Shown piece after piece: positions 16,368-24,657 of a stretch of DNA of 64,000 nt. The DNA lies in assembly GCF_900142415.1 (NCBI RefSeq), contig NZ_FRAU01000010.1:59849-123848 (forward strand). Direction: 5' to 3'. Positions within the stretch are counted from its first letter, which is position 1. Each line of letters opens with the position of its first letter. Both the position numbers and the translations under genes were made by a program. The notes under the pieces are model-generated. The model worked only from the letters and a program-made list of their open reading frames with translations, had not been told where the DNA came from and did not search any database. This stretch comes from Rhodothermus profundi. Its GTDB lineage: Bacteria; Bacteroidota; Rhodothermia; Rhodothermales; Rhodothermaceae.

Positions 16368-17752
16368 AAGGGTTTGTGGAGCTGCCTGTGGTGGATCATT
16401 CGCAGCTCGCCGAACACTTTGCATCCGATGACAGGCGGGTGCAGTGGCACGACCGTTTGCTCTGGCGGGTGCGATTGAAACGGGATCGTGCTGCTTCCGA
16501 AGTTCCAGAATGGGAAACCTTGCGACGGGTGGCTTCAGAGATCAAGGCGCACGTTCTGGCTCATCTGGATCATTATCTGGAGCAGTTTGAAGCGCAGGCG
16601 CGCGCACAGGGCATGCAGGTGCACTGGGCACGGGATGCCGCGGCGCACAACCGGATTGTTTACACGCTGCTGGCTGATCGGGGCGTACGCCTTGTCGTCA
16701 AAAGCAAGTCGATGCTCGCAGAAGAATGCGGCTTAAATCCTTATCTGGAAGCGCGGGGCATTGAAGTGGTCGAGACCGATCTCGGCGAACGCATCGTGCA
16801 ACTGCTCCGGCAACCCCCCAGTCATATAGTGACACCTGCCATCCATCTGCAATGGAAAGAAGTGGCGCAGCTCTTCCATGAACAATTGGGCGTGCCTGCA
16901 AACCTGCCTCCCGACGAACTGGTGACTGTTGCCCGGCAGGCACTTCGTCAGCAGTTTCTGGAAGCCAGAGCAGCCATTACGGGGGTTAACTTTGCCGTAG
17001 CGGAGACCGGTACACTGGTTATTTGCACGAATGAAGGGAATGCCGATCTGGGCATGCACCTGGCTCCGCTGCACATTGCGGTGATGGGTATTGAAAAAGT
17101 GATTCCCCGCCTGATTGATCTGGGGGTGTTTTTGCGGCTACTGGCCCGCAGTGCGACGGGACAGCCCATTACCGTGTACACAACGCATCTCAGCCAGCCG
17201 CATCCCGGACAGGAAGTGCATGTCGTGTTGGTGGACAACGGTAGGAGCCAGCGGCTGGGCATGCCGCGTTTCTGGACCGTGCTCAAGTGCATTCGATGCG
17301 GCGCCTGCATGAATACGTGTCCGGTCTACCGCCGCAGTGGTGGCTACAGTTACGGAGCTCCGGTGCCCGGGCCTATCGGGTCTGTCTTAATGCCCGCCTG
17401 CGATGCATCGCGCTATCGGACGTTGCCCTACGCGTCGACGCTGTGCGGCTCGTGTCGTGACGTGTGCCCTGTGCAGATTCCACTAGACGAACAACTCTAT
17501 GCCTGGCGCCAGCAGCTTGGTCCGCGCTATGCCTCCTGGCTGAAGCGACGCGTGATAGCTATGGTTGCCTGGGTGTTGCGTTCGCCCGTGCGGTACCGCT
17601 GGTCAGGACGACTGTTGCGCTGGGGGCTCCGCTATCTACCCCGTTGTTTGCTTTACGCTTCCTGGAACATCTGGGGACGGGCCCGGGAGTTGCCATCGAC
17701 GCCACCGCAGAGTTTTCTGGAGTGGTACAGGAAACGCGTGCAACGCACGTAG
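16364..17752 (+). CDS. lutB: L-lactate utilisation iron-sulfur protein LutB
   Basis: The 462-residue protein is an LUD-domain protein followed by a ferredoxin-type region. The first 280 residues contain the LUD signature parts (KSKSMLAEECGLN, GVNFAVAETGTLV, GNADLGMHL). Two 4Fe-4S motifs follow: CIRCGACMNTCPVY and CGSCRDVCPVQIP. It would pass electrons from lactate oxidation towards the respiratory chain, with LutA and LutC, on the inner face of the membrane. It overlaps lutA by 4 bases. Length and motif order are as in Bacillus LutB. Confidence 0.95.
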   Translation: MKGFVELPVVDHSQLAEHFASDDRRVQWHDRLLWRVRLKRDRAASEVPEWETLRRVASEIKAHVLAHLDHYLEQFEAQARAQGMQVHWARDAAAHNRIVYTLLADRGVRLVVKSKSMLAEECGLNPYLEARGIEVVETDLGERIVQLLRQPPSHIVTPAIHLQWKEVAQLFHEQLGVPANLPPDELVTVARQALRQQFLEARAAITGVNFAVAETGTLVICTNEGNADLGMHLAPLHIAVMGIEKVIPRLIDLGVFLRLLARSATGQPITVYTTHLSQPHPGQEVHVVLVDNGRSQRLGMPRFWTVLKCIRCGACMNTCPVYRRSGGYSYGAPVPGPIGSVLMPACDASRYRTLPYASTLCGSCRDVCPVQIPLDEQLYAWRQQLGPRYASWLKRRVIAMVAWVLRSPVRYRWSGRLLRWGLRYLPRCLLYASWNIWGRARELPSTPPQSFLEWYRKRVQRT

Positions 17753-17895
17753 CCACGCACGAGGCTGGCCTTTCAGAGCCGCCTGTCGATTGCTCGACAA
17801 GCCGATTTTTTCAGCTGTTACCAGGGAGTCCCAAGCAAGCAACGCATCAACCCTTTGTTTGCGTATTTTGGGGTATAGACCAAGCAAGCGCCCTT

Positions 17896-18474
17896 ATGAA
17901 TCAGCCAGACCGTGCGCATATTCTGGAATCTGTTCGGCGGAACCGACCGCCAGACACTCCTTTGCCTGAGCCATTCCGTTCGACCCTGACTACCGAAGCC
18001 CTTCAGGATCGATTTGTACAGCAGGTTCTCCAGGCGGGTGGAGAGGTGGTTGAAGCAACTGAGACAACCCTGTTTGATTCGTTGCGGTCGTTGCTGCCGG
18101 GGCGATGGGCTTCGACAGTGGGTGGGTTAGAGGGACCGGTTCGGCTGCAGGAGGTATCCGATCCGCATGCTCTGGCAAACCTGGAAGCGCTGGTGTGCCC
18201 GGCGCACCTGGGCGTAGCCGAAAATGGAGCGGTTTGGCTCGACGACGAATCGCTGGGGCACCGGGCTGCCGCGTTTCTGGCAGAACACCTCATTGTGGTC
18301 CTCCGCGCTGATCGCATTGTGGCTGACCTGCACGAAGCGTATGCATGGCTGGCTTCTTGGTGGCAGGGCTTTGGGCTCTGGGTGGCTGGACCCTCAAAGA
18401 CGGCTGACATTGAGCAGACCCTGGTGTGCGGCGTTCACGGTCCCCGGCAGTTTACGGTAGTTTTGCGGACGTAA
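17896..18474 (+). CDS. lutC: L-lactate utilisation protein LutC
   Basis: The 192-residue LUD-domain protein is the third subunit of the LutABC lactate oxidase. Visible family parts are VCPAHLGVAENGAVWL, ADRIVADLHEAYAWL and the C-terminal PSKTADIEQTLVCGVHGP motif, the usual SRTADIE signature. ATG 17896 was chosen because the LUD homology begins a little after it; the frame is open upstream into lutB. The 143-base gap after lutB is larger than in most lut operons, but no terminator or new promoter was seen in it. Confidence 0.9.
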   Translation: MNQPDRAHILESVRRNRPPDTPLPEPFRSTLTTEALQDRFVQQVLQAGGEVVEATETTLFDSLRSLLPGRWASTVGGLEGPVRLQEVSDPHALANLEALVCPAHLGVAENGAVWLDDESLGHRAAAFLAEHLIVVLRADRIVADLHEAYAWLASWWQGFGLWVAGPSKTADIEQTLVCGVHGPRQFTVVLRT

Positions 18475-18610
18475 TAGGGAGCCTGCCGCGAGCGGTTCCA
18501 CGGTGCTGAGAAGCGAGAACGCAACGTAGCTCAACCGTACATCCCGGCGCGCGCAGAGTTACCTCGCTTGCGCTGGGGAGCGGATGCACGATTAGGACTT
18601 GAGCTCTGAA

Positions 18611-18898
18611 CTACGCCGATTGCATCGAGTCTCTGTCCCGGTTTCCCCAGCGCCAGCGGGGCGGCTCCCCTTTCCACAGGCAGATCAAGAACAGCAGTAC
18701 GCTCAGGAGACCTATATAGGCCAGGAAGGCGGCCAGATACAGCAGCGGATCGGTTGTGAGCAGGGGAAGCAGTCCCAGTGCGCCGCCAATGCTTAGCAGC
18801 ACGTACAGTCCCAGCACAAGCCAGCCCTGCCAGGAGGTCGGCAGGCTCCAGCCCCAGCCATACCGTTTGGCTCGAAACCAGTATGAAGGTTCCGCCAT
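18611..18898 (-). CDS. Small conserved-type membrane protein
   Basis: A 95-residue protein with a soluble start (EPSYWFRAKRYGWGW) and two hydrophobic segments, about residues 25-47 and 52-73, then a charged Arg-rich tail. The YWFxAKRYGWGWxLP opening with a following WQGW is a pattern I recognise from small integral membrane proteins of unknown function found in many bacteria. No catalytic residues are evident. It is divergent from the amidase gene and convergent with lutC. Location in the cytoplasmic membrane is the only safe conclusion. Confidence 0.75.
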   Translation of the reverse strand: MAEPSYWFRAKRYGWGWSLPTSWQGWLVLGLYVLLSIGGALGLLPLLTTDPLLYLAAFLAYIGLLSVLLFLICLWKGEPPRWRWGNRDRDSMQSA

Positions 18899-18979
18899 GG
18901 CTCCTTTCCGTTGGGGGTGACCGGCACCATTTATTTCTTTCCATACGAAAGAATTTATGCAGGGTTACGCGCAAGACTT

Positions 18980-19007
18980 TTGAGGCTAATTGTTAGTTTT
19001 GTATTCT
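18980..19007 (+). promoter_or_regulatory. Possible sigma-70 promoter for the amidase gene
   Basis: TTGAGG (18980-18985), a 16-base spacer and TATTCT (19002-19007) resemble -35 and -10 boxes, 32 bases before ATG 19039. A TAGTTTTG at 18994 also fits the Bacteroidota -7 pattern but lacks a properly spaced partner, so the assignment is tentative. Confidence 0.35.
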
Positions 19008-19038
19008 GCGATGTGCCTCTAACCAAGCAACTGGTCCT

Positions 19039-20730
19039 ATGAAACGGCTTCTTTTTGGCGGATTGTTGCTGGTAAGCCTGGCTTCCTGCCGCTCGGAGAA
19101 CCGGCCCGTTTTTACGTGGACGCCCTACGATGAAGCTGAAGAACTGGCAGAGAATGCAGCGCACCCCTCGCGACGCATGCGCTTTAAGCTCATTCAGTCG
19201 CAGCTGTTAGATAAGAATGCGCTGTTGCAGACCATCTCCCGGCAACTGGAGGGGTTCACGGAGGAGGATTATCGGCGGCTCTACCCGCTGATCTATGAGC
19301 AGGACATCCTGACGTTGCAGGAACATGTGCAGGCGGGGCGTCTCAGCTATGAACTTATCACGAAGTGGTACCTCTACCGCATTGCCCGGTATGAGAGCGA
19401 TCGGGAACGGTATCTGAATGCCGTGGTGGCGATCAATCCAAACGCGGTGGCCGAGGCGCGTGAAAAAGATCGCCAGCGCCCGGAGCGGCCACATCCACTC
19501 TATGGCATGCCCGTTCTGGTTAAAGACAATATCAACACAGCCGGTATGCCGACAACGGCCGGTGCCCATCTGCTTCGTGAAAATTGGACCGACGATGCTT
19601 TCATCATACGCCAGATTCGAGCGCACGGGGGCATCATCCTGGGCAAAACCAACCTGAGCGAATGGGCAAACTTTCTGTTTTTCGGGGGGCCGAATGGGTT
19701 TAGCGCTGTAGGTGGACAGACGCTGAACCCTTACGGACGCCGCCGTTTTGATTCGGGGGGCTCCAGCTCGGGCAGTGGAGCCGCCATTGCGGCCAACTAT
19801 GCGGTGGTGTCGGTGGGGACCGAGACGTCCGGTTCGATTCTTTCGCCTTCCAGTCAGCACAGTCTGGTGGGCTTAAAACCGACCGTAGGACTGCTCAGCC
19901 GGGCCGGCATCGTGCCCATTTCGAGCACGTACGATACGCCCGGTCCCATGGCCCGAACAGTGCGGGATGCTGCCATCTTGCTATCGGCCATGATCGGCAG
20001 GGATCCGGACGACCCGGCTACGGCTCAGAGTCCGGAGTCTGCAGCGTACTGGGAGGCGCTGGCAGAGGTTCAGGATCTAAAGGGATATCGCCTGGGGGCA
20101 TTTCAGGCATTCCTGGAAAACCCATACTATCAGGAAGCTCTTGATGTGCTGCGATCGCTGGGGGCTGAAGTTGTGGTATTCGAGCCGCCGAAGGTCGATC
20201 TGGATGGCTTTGGTGAGGTGCTGGCGGCTGATATGAAAACAGACCTACCCCGGTATCTTGCTCGCTATGCGGCTGCGCCATACCGGTCGTTGACCGTTGC
20301 GGAGATTGTTGCGTACAACCGGGCCGATTCGGCGCGGCGCATTCCGTACGGGCAGGGACGCTTTGCACAGATGTTGACCGTCTCCTTGAGCCCGGAGGAA
20401 CTGGCTGCGCGCAAGCAGCGCCTCCATGATGAAGCCGTGCGCTTCTTTGAGGAACCGATGCAGCAGCATCGGCTGGATGCTGTGCTGTCAATCAACAACT
20501 GGCATGCGCGGCCGGCTGCCCTGGCGCACTATCCTGCGCTGACCGTTCCTATAGGCCTGCAGGAAAGTGGCGAACCGATCGGGTTGACGTTTATTGCACG
20601 TTCGTTCGAGGAGGCGCTGCTATTGCGGATGGGCTATGCATTTGAGCAGGCCATGCAGGGGCGGGTCCCGCCTTCTGCTTATGCGCTGGATGCGGAGGGA
20701 CAGGAGCGCAACAGAGCGCCTGCTTCATGA
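19039..20730 (+). CDS. Amidase-signature family hydrolase, lipoprotein
   Basis: The 563-residue protein opens with a lipoprotein signal (KRLLFGGLLLVSLASC; Cys at 17), so it should be anchored to a membrane in the periplasm. The amidase-signature core is complete: the catalytic Lys in VLVKDNINTAGMPTTAG, the cis-Ser and Ser region GGSSSGSGAAIA, and TETSGSILSPSS, which carries the nucleophile Ser. The last motif has TSGS where TGGS is common. Exported amidases of this kind cut small amides or amino-acid amides; the substrate cannot be stated. The C-terminus overlaps the end of the convergent msrQ by 6 bases. Confidence 0.92.
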   Translation: MKRLLFGGLLLVSLASCRSENRPVFTWTPYDEAEELAENAAHPSRRMRFKLIQSQLLDKNALLQTISRQLEGFTEEDYRRLYPLIYEQDILTLQEHVQAGRLSYELITKWYLYRIARYESDRERYLNAVVAINPNAVAEAREKDRQRPERPHPLYGMPVLVKDNINTAGMPTTAGAHLLRENWTDDAFIIRQIRAHGGIILGKTNLSEWANFLFFGGPNGFSAVGGQTLNPYGRRRFDSGGSSSGSGAAIAANYAVVSVGTETSGSILSPSSQHSLVGLKPTVGLLSRAGIVPISSTYDTPGPMARTVRDAAILLSAMIGRDPDDPATAQSPESAAYWEALAEVQDLKGYRLGAFQAFLENPYYQEALDVLRSLGAEVVVFEPPKVDLDGFGEVLAADMKTDLPRYLARYAAAPYRSLTVAEIVAYNRADSARRIPYGQGRFAQMLTVSLSPEELAARKQRLHDEAVRFFEEPMQQHRLDAVLSINNWHARPAALAHYPALTVPIGLQESGEPIGLTFIARSFEEALLLRMGYAFEQAMQGRVPPSAYALDAEGQERNRAPAS

Positions 20731-21378
20731 GCGCCTGTCTGGCGGTCTCTCTGAGGCTATGCGGGCCAGGGGGCGTGAAGTCCGGGAGGACGTCTGGGGG
20801 GCAAAAGGCCATCGCAGGCGGAGCAACAGGAGAATCACCAGCACGACTCCATACGCCAGGGGCGGACGCCAGTCGAATTTGACGGCCCACCAGTAATGCA
20901 GCACGCCCAGCGCAGCAATGAGATAGACGAGCCGATGCAGGCGACGCCAGCGGCGGCCTCCCAGCCGTCGGATCCAACCCGCTGTTGAGGTGACCGCCAG
21001 GGGAAGCATGAGCGCGTAGGCCAGAAGGCCCACCGTGAGAAATCGGCGCTGGAGCACGTCTCGGCCGATTTCACTCCAGTCGAAGAACTGGTCCAGCCAC
21101 AGATAGAGCAGAAGGTGCAGGGAAGCATAAAAGAAAGCGGCCAGGCCCAGCCGTCGCCTCCAGCGTATCCAGCCATTCCAGCCGGTAAGGCGGCGCAGCG
21201 GAGTGAGAGCCAGGGTGACCAGAAGGAAGCGTAAGGTCCAGCGGCCGGTCTGGTGGGTGATCTCCTGGATAGGATTGGCTCCAAGCCGGTCCATCCACAG
21301 CCCCCAGCTCAGGTAAAGCAGGGGAGCGGCTATGCCAAGCCAGACCAGTGCATCGAGCCAGGGCCACAACTTGCGCAT
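20725..21378 (-). CDS. msrQ: Haem-binding membrane subunit MsrQ
   Basis: MsrQ is the membrane b-type cytochrome that feeds electrons to MsrP for repair of oxidised methionine in the periplasm. The 217-residue protein has about six transmembrane helices, with the ferric-reductase-like motifs HQTGRWTLRFLLVTLALTPLRR, the haem histidines in YASLHLLLY and RRLHRLVYLIAALGVLHYWW. ATG 21378 shares one base with the msrP stop (TGATG), showing tight coupling. The polar Arg/Ser-rich C-terminus is longer than usual and overlaps the end of the amidase gene. Confidence 0.95.
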   Translation of the reverse strand: MRKLWPWLDALVWLGIAAPLLYLSWGLWMDRLGANPIQEITHQTGRWTLRFLLVTLALTPLRRLTGWNGWIRWRRRLGLAAFFYASLHLLLYLWLDQFFDWSEIGRDVLQRRFLTVGLLAYALMLPLAVTSTAGWIRRLGGRRWRRLHRLVYLIAALGVLHYWWAVKFDWRPPLAYGVVLVILLLLRLRWPFAPQTSSRTSRPLARIASERPPDRRS

Positions 21379-22325
21379 CAGAAGTACTTCCTGAGATCCA
21401 TGCCTTCGTACAGGTGGGCTACCTGGTCGGCATAGCCGTTGAACAGCAGCGTTTTGCGCTTGCGAAATTCGCCAATGCGTCGCTCCGTCTTCTGACTCCA
21501 GCGGGGGTGATCTACGTTGGGGTTAACGTTCGAATAAAAGCCATACTCATGCGGTGCTGCCTTCATCCAGGTGGTTATCGGCTGCTTTTCCACAAAACGG
21601 ATGCGCACGATGGACTTGATCGACTTAAACCCGTACTTCCAGGGAACCACCAGTCGGATGGGGGCGCCGTTCTGGTTGGGCAGCATCTTACCGTAGAGGC
21701 CGACGGCCAGGATGGTCAGTGGGTGCATCGCCTCATCCAGACGCAGGCCTTCGACGTAAGGCCAATCAAGGATAGGCACCTTCTGACCGGGCATCTGCTC
21801 TGGATCATACAGCGTAGTGAATTCTACAAACTTTGCCTGTGAGGTGGGTTCGGCCCGGCGAATCACTTCCGCCAGTGGAAAGCCCAGCCAGGGAATGACC
21901 ATAGACCAGCCCTCAACGCAACGGAACCGATACACACGTTCTTCGAGCGTATAGGGCTTGATGAAGTCTTCCAATTCGTAGGTGCCGGGGCGATGGCAGA
22001 GGCCTTCGACGCGGATGGTCCAGGGACGCGTGCGAAGCCGGTGGGCGTTCCGGGAAGGGTCTCGTTTGCCGGTGCCAAATTCATAGAAATTGTTGTAAGT
22101 TGTGATGTCCTCGTACGAAGTCCAGGGCTCATCGGTGTCGTAAGGGCCCGGGTTCGCCTTGCGGCGCGCCTGCTGTCCTTCGGCGCGGCATCCTGTGCTC
22201 AGCAGTCCGGTAGCGGCTGCTCCGGCCAACAGACCGGCTTTCCGGAGCCATTCCCGCCGGTTCCAGTACAGGCGTTCATCCGTAATTTCAGATGATGGAA
22301 TGGGCTTTTCGGTGCGAATCAGCAT
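21378..22325 (-). CDS. msrP: Methionine sulfoxide reductase catalytic subunit MsrP
   Basis: The 315-residue molybdoenzyme belongs to the sulfite-oxidase fold. The N-terminus has a twin-arginine signal ([14 protein letters not shown], about residues 22-35), so it is exported folded by Tat with its cofactor. The molybdenum-ligand cysteine is in [17 protein letters not shown], and the [17 protein letters not shown] and [16 protein letters not shown] segments are typical of MsrP (YedY). It reduces methionine sulfoxide in periplasmic proteins with electrons from MsrQ. The gene follows a nitrilase gene by 79 bases on the same strand. MoaB for its cofactor is encoded at 10634-11149. Confidence 0.96.
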   Translation of the reverse strand: MLIRTEKPIPSSEITDERLYWNRREWLRKAGLLAGAAATGLLSTGCRAEGQQARRKANPGPYDTDEPWTSYEDITTYNNFYEFGTGKRDPSRNAHRLRTRPWTIRVEGLCHRPGTYELEDFIKPYTLEERVYRFRCVEGWSMVIPWLGFPLAEVIRRAEPTSQAKFVEFTTLYDPEQMPGQKVPILDWPYVEGLRLDEAMHPLTILAVGLYGKMLPNQNGAPIRLVVPWKYGFKSIKSIVRIRFVEKQPITTWMKAAPHEYGFYSNVNPNVDHPRWSQKTERRIGEFRKRKTLLFNGYADQVAHLYEGMDLRKYF

Positions 22326-22404
22326 GGCAGGTCTGTCGTTCAGCCGGTGCGTAGTTCAGGGATAACGTTCCGTGCAACCCTTAGTGTCCGGTGCAGGCGA
22401 TTTG

Positions 22405-23388
22405 TTACGGATGATCGGTGCGGAACGTTACCGATACCTGTGGGCGGGTATCTACCTCTAAGTGAAAGATGTCGGGGCGGGCATAGTGGCCATCTACATC
22501 GAGGGTAAGCAGGCCTTCGGCAATGCGTTCAGGTTCGAGCGTGGCGGTGACAAAGGCCGGCTCATTCCAGAGAGGTTCGGCCAGGTAGGCGCCATCCGGT
22601 CCGATAATGGCACTGCCGCCGGTCTGGAGGAGACGCTCGGGCGGGCCCGGGATGGCATCCAGCAGTTCGCGGGCTTCGGAGGGCACGTGGGGAAGCGTCT
22701 CCAGTCCACCCAGCAGATCCTGCTTTCGCAACACGGTGCCGGCAGCCAGTACAAAGCAGCGTCCTTCAAACGCGTAATGGCGGCTGGCAATCTGATGGCG
22801 TTCGTGGACCGAGGGCCACTGGGCTACATGAATCTGTTCAAAACGGGCGTGCAGCGCCGCGCGGGCCAGCGGCATCCAGTGTTCCCAGCAGATCAGGCCG
22901 CCCAGTCGGCCAAAGGGCGTGTCGATAACGGCCAGCGTGCTGCCGTCGCCCCGTCCCCATATCAGGCGCTCGGTGTAGGTGGGTATCAGTTTGCGGTGCA
23001 GCGCCCAGCTTCCGTCCGGTCGCAGAAAGAGCTGGGTGTTGTACAGCGTGCCTTGCAGCCGTTCGTGCACGCCCAGCACAACGTAGCGTTCGCTTTCGCG
23101 CACAAGCGCTTGCAGCTTTGAAAAAAGCGGGCCAGGGATTTCCAACGCATTTTCCCAGAGGAGGCGATAGACGGCCTTCGGGCCCGGCGCATCCCACAGC
23201 GCAGCTCCCGGAGCCTCATCGAGCCAGATCGGATAGCCAGGGAGCCACGTCTCAGGGAAGACAATCAGGTCGGCGCCTGCTTCGGCTGCTTCCAGCAGCA
23301 ACTGGCCGGCCCGCTCTATTGAAGCTTCCAGGTTCAGGTAAACAGGCGGGTGCTGCGCGATGGCTACCCGGCAGGGTTTCCAGGGCAT
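22405..23388 (-). CDS. Nitrilase-family carbon-nitrogen hydrolase
   Basis: The 327-residue enzyme has the Glu-Lys-Cys triad of the nitrilase superfamily: FPETWLPGYP (Glu about 46), HRKLIPTYTER (Lys about 130) and GGLICWEHWMPLAR (Cys about 165). The CWEHxxPL context and the YPIWL segment place it closer to true nitrilases and cyanide hydratases than to amidases. ATG 23388 was chosen because conserved sequence (CRVAIAQHPPVYLN) begins right after it; an earlier in-frame ATG at 23439 is less likely. Nitrilases turn organic nitriles into carboxylic acids and ammonia in the cytoplasm. It is followed by msrP and msrQ on the same strand, possibly one transcript. Confidence 0.9.
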   Translation of the reverse strand: MPWKPCRVAIAQHPPVYLNLEASIERAGQLLLEAAEAGADLIVFPETWLPGYPIWLDEAPGAALWDAPGPKAVYRLLWENALEIPGPLFSKLQALVRESERYVVLGVHERLQGTLYNTQLFLRPDGSWALHRKLIPTYTERLIWGRGDGSTLAVIDTPFGRLGGLICWEHWMPLARAALHARFEQIHVAQWPSVHERHQIASRHYAFEGRCFVLAAGTVLRKQDLLGGLETLPHVPSEARELLDAIPGPPERLLQTGGSAIIGPDGAYLAEPLWNEPAFVTATLEPERIAEGLLTLDVDGHYARPDIFHLEVDTRPQVSVTFRTDHP

Positions 23389-23487
23389 GGTGACCGATCG
23401 GTTGGTTGTAGATAACGGTTGAAACTTAGAAAATTGCATAGATTAAAAGAAACCAGCATAGCATCACAACAACTGGCTTATCGGGCC

Positions 23488-24657
23488 ATGTCCCGCGCGC
23501 GATGGCTTCTGCCGATCTTGCTGCTCTGGGGGATCGGATGCGACACCGCAAGCATAGAGGAAGACGACACGATACAGACTGTTCGCTATCGCACCGATCG
23601 GTCAGACTGGGCGCGAACGGTCGTGCAGCTCCCTGATGGATGGTTACTTGTAGGCGGCTACACGGATGGCGTTGGGGCTCCGACCGACGGCACACTGGCC
23701 GTCCCCCTGTTGTTGTGGATCGACATAAACGGAACGATACGCGGCACGGCCGTTTATCGGGATCTCCGACACGGAGAAGTGGTCGGCATTGCTCCACTCG
23801 GCGAAGACCTGGCCGTGCTGGTTTACTACAATCCTTATGAACACGGAGGAGGACCGACGCGAACGCTCCTTTATAGAGCCCGCTCGGACGGTTCACGGAA
23901 GGAGGTGTTGTACGAGGCAGAAGGCGGTGCCGCGAGCCGTCACGCGTTGCTGACCCTTCCGAACGGAGGACTGGTAATGGCTGTGGAACGTTCGCTGGTT
24001 CGGCTGGAATTGAACGGAGCACCTTCCTGGAAGCGAACGTTCGATGCGCTGGCCTTCATAGCCGATCTGGCAATCGATGACAGGGGACGCATCTACGGGA
24101 TGGGGCCGCTCAAGGAAGGCGAGGGGATCGGGCTTTTCTGTGTAACATCCGGAGGAGCGCTGGAATGGGAGCGTACCTACGTGCCGGATGAATTGATGCG
24201 CTTTTATCTGCTGACATTAACTCCCGACAGCCTTGTGGTGGGCGGTCGCCGCTTCCAGGATCCTCGTATTGTATTGCTATTCTTCGATCGAGAGGGCAAC
24301 AAAGCGCGCGTGCAGTTTATCGGGGAAGGAAGCATCCGTCTGAATGCATTGCGCACGTTGCCGGAACGCAACGAGATAGTGGTAGGCCTGATCGAACAAT
24401 ATCGGCCACCGGCAGAAGGACCTGGATTTTACAGCTCATATCTGGTCCTGATAGATTCTACGGGCACGGAGCGAGCCCGCTGGCTTTTTGGACCGGAACG
24501 TGGATCTACCTTTGTTGAAGACCTGCTGGTTGCGGGGAATCGTCTGATCGCCGTTGGCGCTACCGGCCCAGAGCGACTTTCCGGGCATGGGGGCGATGAT
24601 TTCGACGTGCTGGTGCAGATCCGCCCGCTTTACGATGCTCAGAAAACGCGAGCGTAG
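23488..24657 (+). CDS. Exported lipoprotein, probable beta-propeller
   Basis: The 389-residue protein starts with a lipoprotein signal (RWLLPILLLWGIGC; Cys about 18). The rest has six or seven recurring units with the pattern VxxLPDGWLLVGGYT, LPNGGLVMAVERS, DDRGRIYGMG, TPDSLVVGGRRF and VAGNRLIAVGATG, the look of a propeller of the delta-60-repeat or Kelch type. No catalytic motif is visible. ATG 23488 is preferred to upstream ATG 23419, which overlaps the promoter region of the divergent nitrilase gene. The 3' end overlaps that of the convergent DUF5686 gene by 19 bases. The function is unknown. Confidence 0.78.
   Translation: MSRARWLLPILLLWGIGCDTASIEEDDTIQTVRYRTDRSDWARTVVQLPDGWLLVGGYTDGVGAPTDGTLAVPLLLWIDINGTIRGTAVYRDLRHGEVVGIAPLGEDLAVLVYYNPYEHGGGPTRTLLYRARSDGSRKEVLYEAEGGAASRHALLTLPNGGLVMAVERSLVRLELNGAPSWKRTFDALAFIADLAIDDRGRIYGMGPLKEGEGIGLFCVTSGGALEWERTYVPDELMRFYLLTLTPDSLVVGGRRFQDPRIVLLFFDREGNKARVQFIGEGSIRLNALRTLPERNEIVVGLIEQYRPPAEGPGFYSSYLVLIDSTGTERARWLFGPERGSTFVEDLLVAGNRLIAVGATGPERLSGHGGDDFDVLVQIRPLYDAQKTRA

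Noticed and set aside
18933..18955. TTCTTTC/GAAAGAA palindrome between the small membrane protein and amidase genes
   Set aside because: Seven-base arms in an AT-rich stretch; no second copy or known regulator, so not enough to call an operator.
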